Below are positions 54,460-61,521 of a stretch of 61,521 bases of DNA, piece by piece (the stretch's first letter is position 1; the number at the start of each line of letters is the position of its first letter). The notes under the pieces were generated by a model, which made no database searches, was not told where the DNA came from, and saw only the letters and a list, made by a program, of their open reading frames with translations. The position numbers were made by a program, and so were the translations under genes. Source of the stretch: Vicinamibacterales bacterium (lineage in GTDB: Bacteria; Acidobacteriota; Vicinamibacteria; Vicinamibacterales; 2-12-FULL-66-21). Where the stretch lies: contig DASXLB010000001.1 of the NCBI GenBank assembly GCA_036496585.1, positions 1 through 61,521 on the forward strand. Direction: 5' to 3'.

Positions 54460-56853
54460 ATGGATTCGCTCGTGCAGGATCTCCGGTTCGCGGTCCGCCG
54501 CCTGCGTGCGGCGCCGGGTTTCACGCTCGCCGTCGTGGCGACGCTGGCGATCGGGATCGGCGGCGCCGCCGCAACCTTCAGCGTCGTCGACGCCGTCGCG
54601 CTGCGGCCGCTGCCGTTCCCCGACGCCGCGCGCCTGGTGCGGCTGCGCGAACTGACGCCGCAGGGCGATCCCTTTCAGTTCTCCGATCCCGACTATCTCG
54701 ATTTCGCCGGGCGCCTGCGCACGCTGTCCGCGGTGGCGGCGATGCGTCCGCTGCAGATGACGATGACCGGCGCGGGGGATGCGATGCGCGTCGATGCCGC
54801 GGCGGTGACGCCGTCGCTCTTTCCGCTGCTCGACATTCAGCCGGTGTGCGGCCGCGTGCTCACCGTCGATGACGAGCGCGATGCGAAGGGAAGTCCGGTG
54901 GCGCTGATCAGCCATGCGCTGTGGCGGCAGCGGCTGGGCGGCGACGCCCGCGCCATCGGCCGCGTCGTCATGCTCGACGGCCGCGCCGTGACCATCGTCG
55001 GCGTGCTGCCGGAGACGGCAGTCCTGCCGACGGCCGATTTGTGGCTGCCGCTCGCGGCATCGACGCGTGCCGATCGCAGCGACAAGTGGCTCGACGTCAT
55101 CGGCCGCCTCGCTCCTGGCGTCGGGATCGATGCGTCGAGCGCGGAGGCGGCGGCGACCGCGGCGGCGCTGGGCCGCGAGCATCCGGAGTTGCAGCGATGG
55201 TCGGCCCGCGCCGAGCCGTTGCAGGACTGGCTGATCGGCCCCGGCCTGCGCCGCATGGCGTGGATTCTGCTGGGCTCCGTCGCGGTGCTGCTCGCGCTGG
55301 CTTGCGTCAACATCGCGGGCCTGCTGATGACACGCGTCTCGAGCCGGCGCAGCGAGATGGGCATCCGCGCGGCGCTCGGCGCCGCACGCAGCCGGCTCGT
55401 GCGCCAGCTGGCGACCGAGAGTCTGCTGCTCGGCCTCACCGGCGGCGCGGCCGGATTGCTCACGGCATCGTGGGCGCTCGACGCGGTGTCGGTACTCCTG
55501 CGCGAGGTGCTGCCGCTCGGCCGCGTCGCCGCCGTTGACGGTCGCGTCATCGCGGCGGCGGGTGCGCTGATGCTCGTCTCGACGATTGCGTTCGGACTGC
55601 TGCCGGCCTGGCATGCCGCGCGTGCCGACGCGCAGACCGCCCTGCGCGGCGAGAGCCGCTCCGCGACCGCTCGCGCCGGCGTCTGGTCGGGCGCGCTCGT
55701 CTCGGTGCAGGTGATGATGGCCACGGTGCTGCTCATTGCGGCGAGTCTGCTCGCCGGCAGTTTTGCGCGTCTCAGCCGGGTCGATGCCGGCTTCGAGGCG
55801 GCGCGGGTGCTGACGGGCCCTGTGTTGCTGCCGGCAGGCCGCTATCCCGAGGACGCGCGTCCGGCGTTCTTTGCTGAGGCGATCTCGCGGCTGACGGCGC
55901 TGCCCGGCGTGGAATCGGCGGCGGCGACGGCCACCAATCCGTTCCGGCAATGGGGCTTCGCCAACGGCGTCACGCCCGTCGATCGCGCCGCCGACGCGCC
56001 GGCCAGCGGACTCGTGCACGCCGGCTGGCGCAGCGTGACGCCGGGATTTTTTGCGACGCTGCAGGTGCCGATCGTCGCCGGACGTTCGTTCACCGACGCC
56101 GACCGGCAAGGCGCGCCGCGTGTCGCGGTCGTCTCGCAGAGTCTGGCGGCGCGGCTGTGGCCGGGAGCGCGCGCGGTCGGCCAGCGCTTCTACTGGGGCG
56201 GCGTCGACGGCCATCCCCGCACGGTGGTCGGAGTGGTCGGCGACATCCGCGACGTGCAGCTCGACGCGCCGGTCACGCCGACGGTCTACTTACCCTACGC
56301 GCAGGTGCCGCTCGAGGCCATGACGCTGCTGGTTCGCGCGCACGGCGACCTCGCGGCGGTCTCCGACGCGGTGCGCCGCCAGATTGGCGCGCTCGATCCG
56401 TCGCTGCCGCCGCCGGACGTGCGCCCGCTCGCCGCCAACCGCGCGGCGGCCATATCCGCCCCACGGCTCCGCACCGTGCTGCTCGCCGTGTTCGGTGGCG
56501 TCGCGCTGCTGCTCGCGTGCGTTGGGCTCTACGGTGTTGTCGCGTACGCCGTGGTCGAGCGTTCGCGCGAAATCGCCATCCGCGTCGCGTTGGGAGCGCG
56601 GCCGGCCCAGGTGATGACCTTGTTCTTTCGACGCGGCGCGCGTCTGACCGCGATCGGCGTCGCCGCCGGACTGGCGTTGGCGTGGGCGGCCGCCGACGTG
56701 CTCAAGGCGCTCCTGTTTCAGACCGATCCGCGCGATCCATGGATCTTCGTGCTGGCCGCCGGCGCACTCGGTGCGGTTGCGCTCGCCGCCACGTATCTGC
56801 CGGCTCGCCGCGCCGCGCGGCTGGATCCCCTCGTCGCACTCAATCGATCGTAA
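54460..56853 (+). CDS. ADOP-type FtsX-like permease (acidobacterial duplicated orphan permease)
   Basis: 797 residues from the ATG at 54460, with GGAGG 5 nt upstream. The start 'DLRFAVRRLRAAPGFTLAVV', then 'LAIGIGGAAATFSVVDAVAL' and 'RPLPFPDAARLVRLRE', is the ADOP hallmark. Two MacB-like periplasmic domains ('GRVLTVDDERDAKGSPVALI', 'GRSFTDADRQGAPRVAVVSQ') and two FtsX blocks ('SSRRSEMGIRAALGAARSRL', 'ERSREIAIRVALGARPAQVM') follow. No ATPase gene is adjacent, as is usual for this orphan group, so its energy source and substrate are unknown. Strong taxonomic pointer to Acidobacteriota. Confidence 0.94.
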   Translation: MDSLVQDLRFAVRRLRAAPGFTLAVVATLAIGIGGAAATFSVVDAVALRPLPFPDAARLVRLRELTPQGDPFQFSDPDYLDFAGRLRTLSAVAAMRPLQMTMTGAGDAMRVDAAAVTPSLFPLLDIQPVCGRVLTVDDERDAKGSPVALISHALWRQRLGGDARAIGRVVMLDGRAVTIVGVLPETAVLPTADLWLPLAASTRADRSDKWLDVIGRLAPGVGIDASSAEAAATAAALGREHPELQRWSARAEPLQDWLIGPGLRRMAWILLGSVAVLLALACVNIAGLLMTRVSSRRSEMGIRAALGAARSRLVRQLATESLLLGLTGGAAGLLTASWALDAVSVLLREVLPLGRVAAVDGRVIAAAGALMLVSTIAFGLLPAWHAARADAQTALRGESRSATARAGVWSGALVSVQVMMATVLLIAASLLAGSFARLSRVDAGFEAARVLTGPVLLPAGRYPEDARPAFFAEAISRLTALPGVESAAATATNPFRQWGFANGVTPVDRAADAPASGLVHAGWRSVTPGFFATLQVPIVAGRSFTDADRQGAPRVAVVSQSLAARLWPGARAVGQRFYWGGVDGHPRTVVGVVGDIRDVQLDAPVTPTVYLPYAQVPLEAMTLLVRAHGDLAAVSDAVRRQIGALDPSLPPPDVRPLAANRAAAISAPRLRTVLLAVFGGVALLLACVGLYGVVAYAVVERSREIAIRVALGARPAQVMTLFFRRGARLTAIGVAAGLALAWAAADVLKALLFQTDPRDPWIFVLAAGALGAVALAATYLPARRAARLDPLVALNRS

Positions 56854-56881
56854 GGCTCGCGCGGCCGGCGGAAGATCGCCG

Positions 56882-57736
56882 CTATCGCGGTCGGTCTGTG
56901 CGTCGGGGCTTCGACGATCGTCGGGGCCTAGGCTGATCCGCCGTCCGCGCCGTGGTCGTCTTCACACCGGCTGCACGCTGGAGCCGCGCGACTTCCTGCG
57001 GCGTCAATTCGCGCCAATGGCCGGGCGGCATGTCGGGATCTTCGATCGGTCCGATCCGCACGCGTCTCAGGCGAACGACTGGGTGGCCGATGGCGTCGAA
57101 CATCTGGCGGACCTGGCGCTGCCGCCCTTCGTGGATGGCGAGCTCGATGCGGGTCTGCCCGTCCTCCGCTTGACGCCTGGAGGGCGGATCGAGGACCCGC
57201 ACCTTCGCCGGAGCGGTACGCTTTCCCTCGATGGTCACGCCTTTGGCGAGCCGCTCCAGGACGTGTTCGTCGGGGACGCCTCGGACGCGAGCCTCGTAGA
57301 CCTTGTCCACTTCGTGACGCGGATGCGTCAGCCTGGCGGCCAGGTCGCCGTCATTGGTCAGCAGCAGCAGCCCTTCCGAGTCGTAGTCGAGGCGGCCGAC
57401 CGGGTAGATGTACTCGCGCACCCCGCGCAGGAGGTCGAGCACCGTCCGGCGTCCCTCCGGATCGCTCCGCGTCGTGATGTAGCCGCGCGGTTTGTGCAGC
57501 AGGATGTAGCGCTTCCGCGCCTGCGCGCGAATCCGGCGGCCGTCGACCTTGATCTCGTCGACGCCGGCGTCCGCCTTCGTGCCGAGCGCTGTGACGGTCA
57601 CGCCATTCACCTGCACGCGCCCCTGCGTGATCAGCTCTTCCGACAGTCGGCGTGACGCCACCCCCGCCTGCGAGAGGATCTTCTGCAGGCGTTCTCCGGT
57701 GGTGTCGCTCGCCCCTTCTACCTGCTTCTTACTCAT
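56882..57736 (-). CDS. rluB: 23S rRNA pseudouridine synthase, RluB/RsuA family
   Basis: 284 residues. N-terminal S4 RNA-binding domain ('ERLQKILSQAGVASRRLSEE', 'GRVQVNGVTVTALGTKADAG') and the RsuA/RluB catalytic domain: 'YILLHKPRGYITTRSDPEGR', 'YPVGRLDYDSEGLLLLTNDG' with the catalytic Asp, 'VYEARVRGVPDEHVLERLAK' and 'IHEGRQRQVRQMFDAIGHPV'. The subgroup (RluB, RluE, RsuA) is uncertain; length favours RluB. The tail is basic. The start overlaps the end of the hydrolase gene by 8 nt. Confidence 0.94.
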   Translation of the reverse strand: MSKKQVEGASDTTGERLQKILSQAGVASRRLSEELITQGRVQVNGVTVTALGTKADAGVDEIKVDGRRIRAQARKRYILLHKPRGYITTRSDPEGRRTVLDLLRGVREYIYPVGRLDYDSEGLLLLTNDGDLAARLTHPRHEVDKVYEARVRGVPDEHVLERLAKGVTIEGKRTAPAKVRVLDPPSRRQAEDGQTRIELAIHEGRQRQVRQMFDAIGHPVVRLRRVRIGPIEDPDMPPGHWRELTPQEVARLQRAAGVKTTTARTADQPRPRRSSKPRRTDRPR

Positions 57737-58886
57737 CCAGCAGCCTCGACCAGAAGTCTATCAAGTGCCAGACGGCGCCGGCCGTCGCGGACCGGTCCAC
57801 TTCGGCGTGGGTCACCAGCGGGGTCAGCAGCAGGTGGACGGTGCGACGGTCCGTTTCGAGCTGGCGGGCGAGCAGCGCGGACTCGATGGCCGGCACGACA
57901 TTGTCGTCGGTGCCGTGGAGCAGATACACGGGTGCAACCGGCAGCGGCGATCGGGCCGGCGAGAGCGCCGGGTCACCGCCGAGATCGGCGAGATACGGCA
58001 GCAGCACCGGACCAAGCCGTGTGACGTCGCGGGCGTTCACGTAGCCCATGTAGGTCCGCGATGGCTCGTCGAGGTTGACCGCCAGCGCCTTGGCGCGCTC
58101 GAATTCGGCCGCCGCGGCGCGCTTGTCCACCATGTCGAGCCGCGAGGCCTCGAGGTAGGACAGAATCGCCGCCCGCAACGGCGCGACCTGTGCCGCCGCG
58201 ACGACGCGATCGGCGGCGCCCAGCAGCACGATCGCCAGGCCGTAGTCGTGCGGCGCGCGTCTGGCGCCGTCGGGCTGCACGCCGGTGCAGAGGAAGCGGA
58301 GCGTGCGCGGGAGATCGCCATGGCCGCCGAGCGCCATGACGAACGCGACACGGTCGCGGATCGCGGGCCGTCCGGCAGCGACGATGGCGAGGCCGCCGCC
58401 GAAGCTGATGCCCATGATCCCGACGCGCCCGTCGGCGCCGTGCCAGTCGGGGGACGCCAGCATCCACGCCGCCGCGTCCTCGATCATGTCGGTCGTGCGC
58501 GTCGTGATCGCGTAGGCCCGCAGATCGGGCAGCTCGACGGTCAGCACCGGATGGCCCGTTGCGGCGAGGTCGGTGGCAAATCCCACCAGCCGCGGTTCGG
58601 CGATGCCGGCGGCGTGCACGCCGGGCACCAGCAGAATCGGACGGCCCCTGACGCGCCACGGCCGGTAGGCCATCGCGTGCAACGGGCCGCCGCGCCACGT
58701 GACGGAGTCAACCGGGCTCGGCGTGACCGGGGTCGAGTACCACTCCGTCGCCGTGCCGGCGGCGCCCCCGATGCCCGCCGCCTTGACGACGAAGGCCGTA
58801 CCGCGAAGATAGAAACGCGCCGCGAAAGCGAGCGCGACGAGAATCGCGAGAACGACGACGCCGGCAATGCGCGATCGGCGCGTCAA
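57729..58886 (-). CDS. membrane-anchored alpha/beta hydrolase
   Basis: 385 residues. One N-terminal helix (RIAGVVVLAILVALAFAARF) anchors it, with the catalytic domain outside the cytosol. Nucleophile elbow 'GRVGIMGISFGGGLAIVAAG' (Ser in GISFGG), Asp in 'PVYLLHGTDDNVVPAIES' and His in 'LTPLVTHAEVDRSA' complete a hydrolase triad. 'GRPILLVPGVHAAGIAEPRL' is the usual oxyanion-strand region. Likely an esterase or lipase-like enzyme; substrate unknown. Upstream of rluB on the same strand. Confidence 0.85.
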   Translation of the reverse strand: MTRRSRIAGVVVLAILVALAFAARFYLRGTAFVVKAAGIGGAAGTATEWYSTPVTPSPVDSVTWRGGPLHAMAYRPWRVRGRPILLVPGVHAAGIAEPRLVGFATDLAATGHPVLTVELPDLRAYAITTRTTDMIEDAAAWMLASPDWHGADGRVGIMGISFGGGLAIVAAGRPAIRDRVAFVMALGGHGDLPRTLRFLCTGVQPDGARRAPHDYGLAIVLLGAADRVVAAAQVAPLRAAILSYLEASRLDMVDKRAAAAEFERAKALAVNLDEPSRTYMGYVNARDVTRLGPVLLPYLADLGGDPALSPARSPLPVAPVYLLHGTDDNVVPAIESALLARQLETDRRTVHLLLTPLVTHAEVDRSATAGAVWHLIDFWSRLLDE

Positions 58887-58970
58887 CCGATCGCCAGCCG
58901 ATCGCGCCGTCCCGCCTCGTCGCGTCGGCTCAAAGGAGGCACCCGGGGCGCATGATAAAGTTGCGCCGCC

Positions 58971-59645
58971 GTGGTGTCAAAGCGGTTGATCGTAGCGATC
59001 GACGGCCCGTCGGGCGCTGGCAAGGGCACGGTGGCGCGCGCCGTCGCCGAACGGCTCGGCTATCGTCACGTCGATACCGGCGCGATGTATCGCGCCGTGG
59101 CGTGGAAGGCGATCCACGATCGCCTCGACCTGCAGGACGAGCCGGCGGTGGCGGCGCTGGCCGAGCGCGCGACATTCGCCCTCGAAGATGGCCGGATCGG
59201 CATCGACGGCCACGACGTGGCCGCGGCGATTCGCACCCCCGGCATCGACAGCGCCGCGGCCGCGGTGGCCCGCCATCCCGCGGTGCGGCGGGTGCTCGTC
59301 GCGCGACAGCGCGCGTCGGCCGAGGCGGGCGGTGTGGTGATGGAAGGCCGCGACATCGGCACCGTCGTGTTCCCCGACGCCGACGTCAAGATTTATCTCG
59401 ACGCGTCACCCGACGAGCGTGCGCGCCGCCGCGCCGCCGATCCCGCGCACGCGAGCTCGAAGGGGGCGCCCCTCTCGGATGTCGCGACGGCGCTGGCCGA
59501 GCGAGACAAGTCGGATGCCACGCGCGCTGCCTCGCCGCTGTCCGTCGCGTCCAACGCCGTGGTCATCGACACGACCGGCGTGCCGCTGGGCGAGGTGATC
59601 GAGAGCGTGCTGCGGCTGGTGGTGACGGTGGCCGACCGCCGTTAG
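58971..59645 (+). CDS. cmk: cytidylate kinase
   Basis: 224 residues from a GTG. Phosphorylates CMP and dCMP. P-loop 'IVAIDGPSGAGKGTVARAVA', 'LGYRHVDTGAMYRAVAWKAI', 'GGVVMEGRDIGTVVFPDADV' and 'KIYLDASPDERARRRAADPA' with 'LAERDKSDATRAASPL' are all diagnostic. cmk-rpsA is a conserved pair in many bacteria; here the two are separated by one opposite-strand gene. Confidence 0.96.
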   Translation: MVSKRLIVAIDGPSGAGKGTVARAVAERLGYRHVDTGAMYRAVAWKAIHDRLDLQDEPAVAALAERATFALEDGRIGIDGHDVAAAIRTPGIDSAAAAVARHPAVRRVLVARQRASAEAGGVVMEGRDIGTVVFPDADVKIYLDASPDERARRRAADPAHASSKGAPLSDVATALAERDKSDATRAASPLSVASNAVVIDTTGVPLGEVIESVLRLVVTVADRR

Positions 59646-59670
59646 CCGATGGGCGATTGCCCACCGGCCG

Positions 59671-60477
59671 TCAGTCTTCCTCGTGGTCCGGGTAGTCTTC
59701 CGCCGACGCCGGGTCCAGTTCCCACCGATGCCGATCGCGTTCGGTGATCTTGTCGGAGGCCTTCAGCTCTTCGTTGTCGGCGTACTCGATTCCCATCGCG
59801 CGGCCGATGTCATCGACACGATCCTGGTCGGGCGTCGGGTTGTCGCCGCCCGGGGCTTCGTCGCCGACGGCGTAGGCATCTTCCCAGTCGGCGTCCACGT
59901 CGCCGCCGGTCAGCGCCGGACTCGTCTCGTTGCGGTTGCGCTTCGCCTGCTGCAGCGCCGAGCGCCCGCTGCGCGCCGCCGACGGGTGGACGCGGTCCGG
60001 ATTGAGCGACGACGGCGGGGTGGGGACCGATTCCTCGACCTCGCGCAGGCGCTTACGCTCGCGGTCGAGCGACGGCGTGCGGCGCGAATCGCCGGCGCCG
60101 GCGGGTGTGCCGGTCGACCGCCGGGTCGGCATCGGGTTGGTCCGTCCCTGGACGGTGCGTCCGGTGTCGGGCGTCTGCGCCAGGGTGGATTCCCGTCCGC
60201 TGCCGCCAGTCCGTGGGCGTGAGGCCTTCGGTCGCTTGGCGGCGCGCGCGGCGGCGGTCGCCTTGCGGGCCTTGGTCCGGCTTTTCCCCTTGGGCGCCTT
60301 CGGCCGAGCCGGCTTTCGGGTCCCGCCGGCCTTGGAAGCACGCTTTTTTCGCCCGGTTGGGGCGGTTCGGCGTGCGCCAGCGGCGCTCCGGGCGCCGGCG
60401 CGGCCTCGCGGCCTCGTCTTCTTCGTCGAGGGTGTGGCCCGTCGTCCCCCGGCTTTCCGGCCCGCTTTTTTCGCCAT
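59671..60477 (-). CDS. basic Lys/Ala/Arg-rich protein with C-terminal DUF6335-like domain
   Basis: 268 residues of two parts. The first 95 are histone H1-like: repeats of KK, TKK, RKPARPKAPK and AKRPK, very basic, which suggests DNA or RNA binding. The last 75 ('TGGDVDADWEDAYAVGDEAP', 'TPDQDRVDDIGRAMGIEYAD', 'KITERDRHRWELDPASAEDY') match my memory of DUF6335, a small acidic domain of unknown role. The combination reads as a nucleoid-associated protein with an acidic partner-binding end, but that is inference. Divergent from rpsA and sharing a 129-nt upstream region. Confidence 0.72.
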   Translation of the reverse strand: MAKKAGRKAGGRRATPSTKKTRPRGRAGARSAAGARRTAPTGRKKRASKAGGTRKPARPKAPKGKSRTKARKATAAARAAKRPKASRPRTGGSGRESTLAQTPDTGRTVQGRTNPMPTRRSTGTPAGAGDSRRTPSLDRERKRLREVEESVPTPPSSLNPDRVHPSAARSGRSALQQAKRNRNETSPALTGGDVDADWEDAYAVGDEAPGGDNPTPDQDRVDDIGRAMGIEYADNEELKASDKITERDRHRWELDPASAEDYPDHEED

Positions 60478-60487
60478 TGGGTTCTCC

Positions 60488-60517
60488 TTGACCGAAAGAC
60501 CGTAACTGTTGGATAAT
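60488..60517 (+). promoter_or_regulatory. sigma-70-type promoter of rpsA
   Basis: TTGACC (60488-60493) and GATAAT (60512-60517) with 18 nt between. A start near 60524 gives a leader of about 83 nt before the rpsA ATG at 60607. GAGGA lies about 12 nt upstream of the ATG. Confidence 0.6.
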
Positions 60518-60606
60518 CTACTGCTTATCGCTCAGACGCGTCAGGCAAATCTACAGCCAGCCGGAGCTGAGATCCCGGCAAGTACGTGAGAGAGGACCCG
60601 CGCAGC

Positions 60607-61521
60607 ATGGCAACAGACAAGTCGCAGCAGATCATTCCAACAGGAGGTGGCGCAGCCGAACTGGACGAGTCGGTCGATCCGCAGGAATACGCCCGCCTTC
60701 TCGATCTTTACGATAACAGCTTCCGCAACATCGCGGAAGGTGAGGTCGTGAAGGGGACGGTGCTCAAGGTAACGCCGTCCGAAGTCATCGTCGACGTCGG
60801 CTACAAGTCCGAGGGGATCATCCCGGTCGACGAGTTCGTAGACGAGAACGGCCAGATCACGGTGCAGCCCGGCGACATCGTCGACGTGCTGCTCGAGCGC
60901 ACGGAAGACCGTGAAGGCTACGTCGTCCTCTCGCGCGAGAAGGCCGAGAAGATGAAGATTTGGGACGAGGTCGAGAAGGCCTACCAGGATCGCAAGGTGG
61001 TCATCGGCCGCGTCATCGAGCGCATCAAGGGCGGACTCGCTGTGGACATCGGCGTCCGCGCGTTCCTGCCGGGGTCGCAGATCGACGTGCGCCCCGTCCG
61101 CAACCTCGACGCCCTGCGCGGGCAGGAACTGCGCATGCGCGTCATCAAGGTCAACAAGAAGCGCGGCAACATCGTGCTGTCGCGGAAGGTCCTGCTCGAG
61201 GAAGAGAACGCCGAGAAGAAGAAGACGACGCTCGACACGCTGGCGGAAGGGAAGGTGCTGCGCGGATCGGTGAAGAACCTCACCGACTACGGCGCGTTCA
61301 TCGACCTCGGCGGTATCGACGGGTTGCTGCACATCACCGACATGTCGTGGGGCCGCGTGACGCATCCCTCCGAAGTCGTGCACGTCGGCGACGAAATCGA
61401 CGTCATCGTGCTCAAGTACGACGCGGCCACCGAGCGCGTCTCGCTCGGTCACAAGCAGCTCATCGCCGATCCCTGGATGAGCTCAATCGAGCGGTATCCG
61501 GTGGGGCTGCGGTTGTCGGGC
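60607..61521 (+). CDS. rpsA: 30S ribosomal protein S1 (3' end beyond window)
   Basis: First 305 residues of an S1 protein with no stop by the window edge. After a short N-terminal arm come repeated S1 OB domains: 'EGEVVKGTVLKVTPSEVIVD', then 'VVIGRVIERIKGGLAVDIGV' with 'RAFLPGSQIDVRPVRNLDAL', and 'EGKVLRGSVKNLTDYGAFID' with 'LGGIDGLLHITDMSWGRVTH'. S1 binds mRNA and helps translation initiation. The domain order and the upstream cmk gene confirm the identity. How many of the usual four to six domains it has cannot be seen. Confidence 0.97.
   Translation, partial: MATDKSQQIIPTGGGAAELDESVDPQEYARLLDLYDNSFRNIAEGEVVKGTVLKVTPSEVIVDVGYKSEGIIPVDEFVDENGQITVQPGDIVDVLLERTEDREGYVVLSREKAEKMKIWDEVEKAYQDRKVVIGRVIERIKGGLAVDIGVRAFLPGSQIDVRPVRNLDALRGQELRMRVIKVNKKRGNIVLSRKVLLEEENAEKKKTTLDTLAEGKVLRGSVKNLTDYGAFIDLGGIDGLLHITDMSWGRVTHPSEVVHVGDEIDVIVLKYDAATERVSLGHKQLIADPWMSSIERYPVGLRLSG

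Overview
The window is high-GC bacterial chromosome, densely coded on both strands. Several features point to the Acidobacteriota, most likely the Vicinamibacteria: an orphan FtsX-type permease of the acidobacterial ADOP type, a Tricorn-type protease, secreted HEAT-repeat and beta-propeller proteins, a PEP-CTERM tail, and a basic protein with a DUF6335-like end beside rpsA. This placement is inferred from family content; no rRNA is present.

Layout. 1-7.5 kb: a minus-strand RND efflux operon (adaptor plus two different pumps, MdtABC-like), cut by the left edge. 7.7-9.2 kb: a secreted beta-propeller protein. 9.2-15.5 kb: a looser accessory stretch with small lipoprotein, zinc-ribbon and hypothetical genes, a 5'-truncated PEP-CTERM gene, a MerR regulator with its secreted partner and a clear MerR-type operator, a scrambled IS3 remnant and a phage-type HTH remnant. 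It ends at a tRNA-Thr(CGU) gene. 15.7-31.7 kb: metabolic and envelope genes (enolase-superfamily dehydratase, DedA, radical SAM, ArnT-like glycosyltransferase, Tricorn protease), an RRM protein, uvrA, a HEAT protein and an alkyladenine glycosylase. 31.7-42.9 kb: one minus-strand redox operon. 43-61.5 kb: housekeeping genes (DegS-like protease, Hsp20, efp, tdk, uvrC, ppk2, trpS, scpA, scpB, rluB, cmk, rpsA) with some unknowns.

The most interesting unit is the redox operon. In transcription order it encodes a small monoheme cytochrome c, a Tat-exported selenocysteine formate dehydrogenase alpha subunit, an iron-sulfur protein fused to an NrfD/HybB-type quinone-reactive membrane domain, FdhE, a DmsE/MtrA-type decaheme cytochrome, an MtrB/PioB-type outer-membrane barrel, and a NapC/NirT-type hexaheme membrane cytochrome. 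Genes overlap by 4 nt or lie 14-65 nt apart. Together they could carry electrons from formate to quinone, then through a multiheme relay and across the outer membrane, all from one transcript. A sigma-54-like promoter precedes it. The formate dehydrogenase gene needs two non-standard readings: an in-frame UGA followed by a very good bacterial SECIS hairpin (strongly supported as Sec), and a 1-nt shift near 42207 that is either a sequence error or a real lesion.

Other points of note are a B3 metallo-beta-lactamase-fold protein that has lost most zinc ligands, and the MerR/secreted-protein pair.
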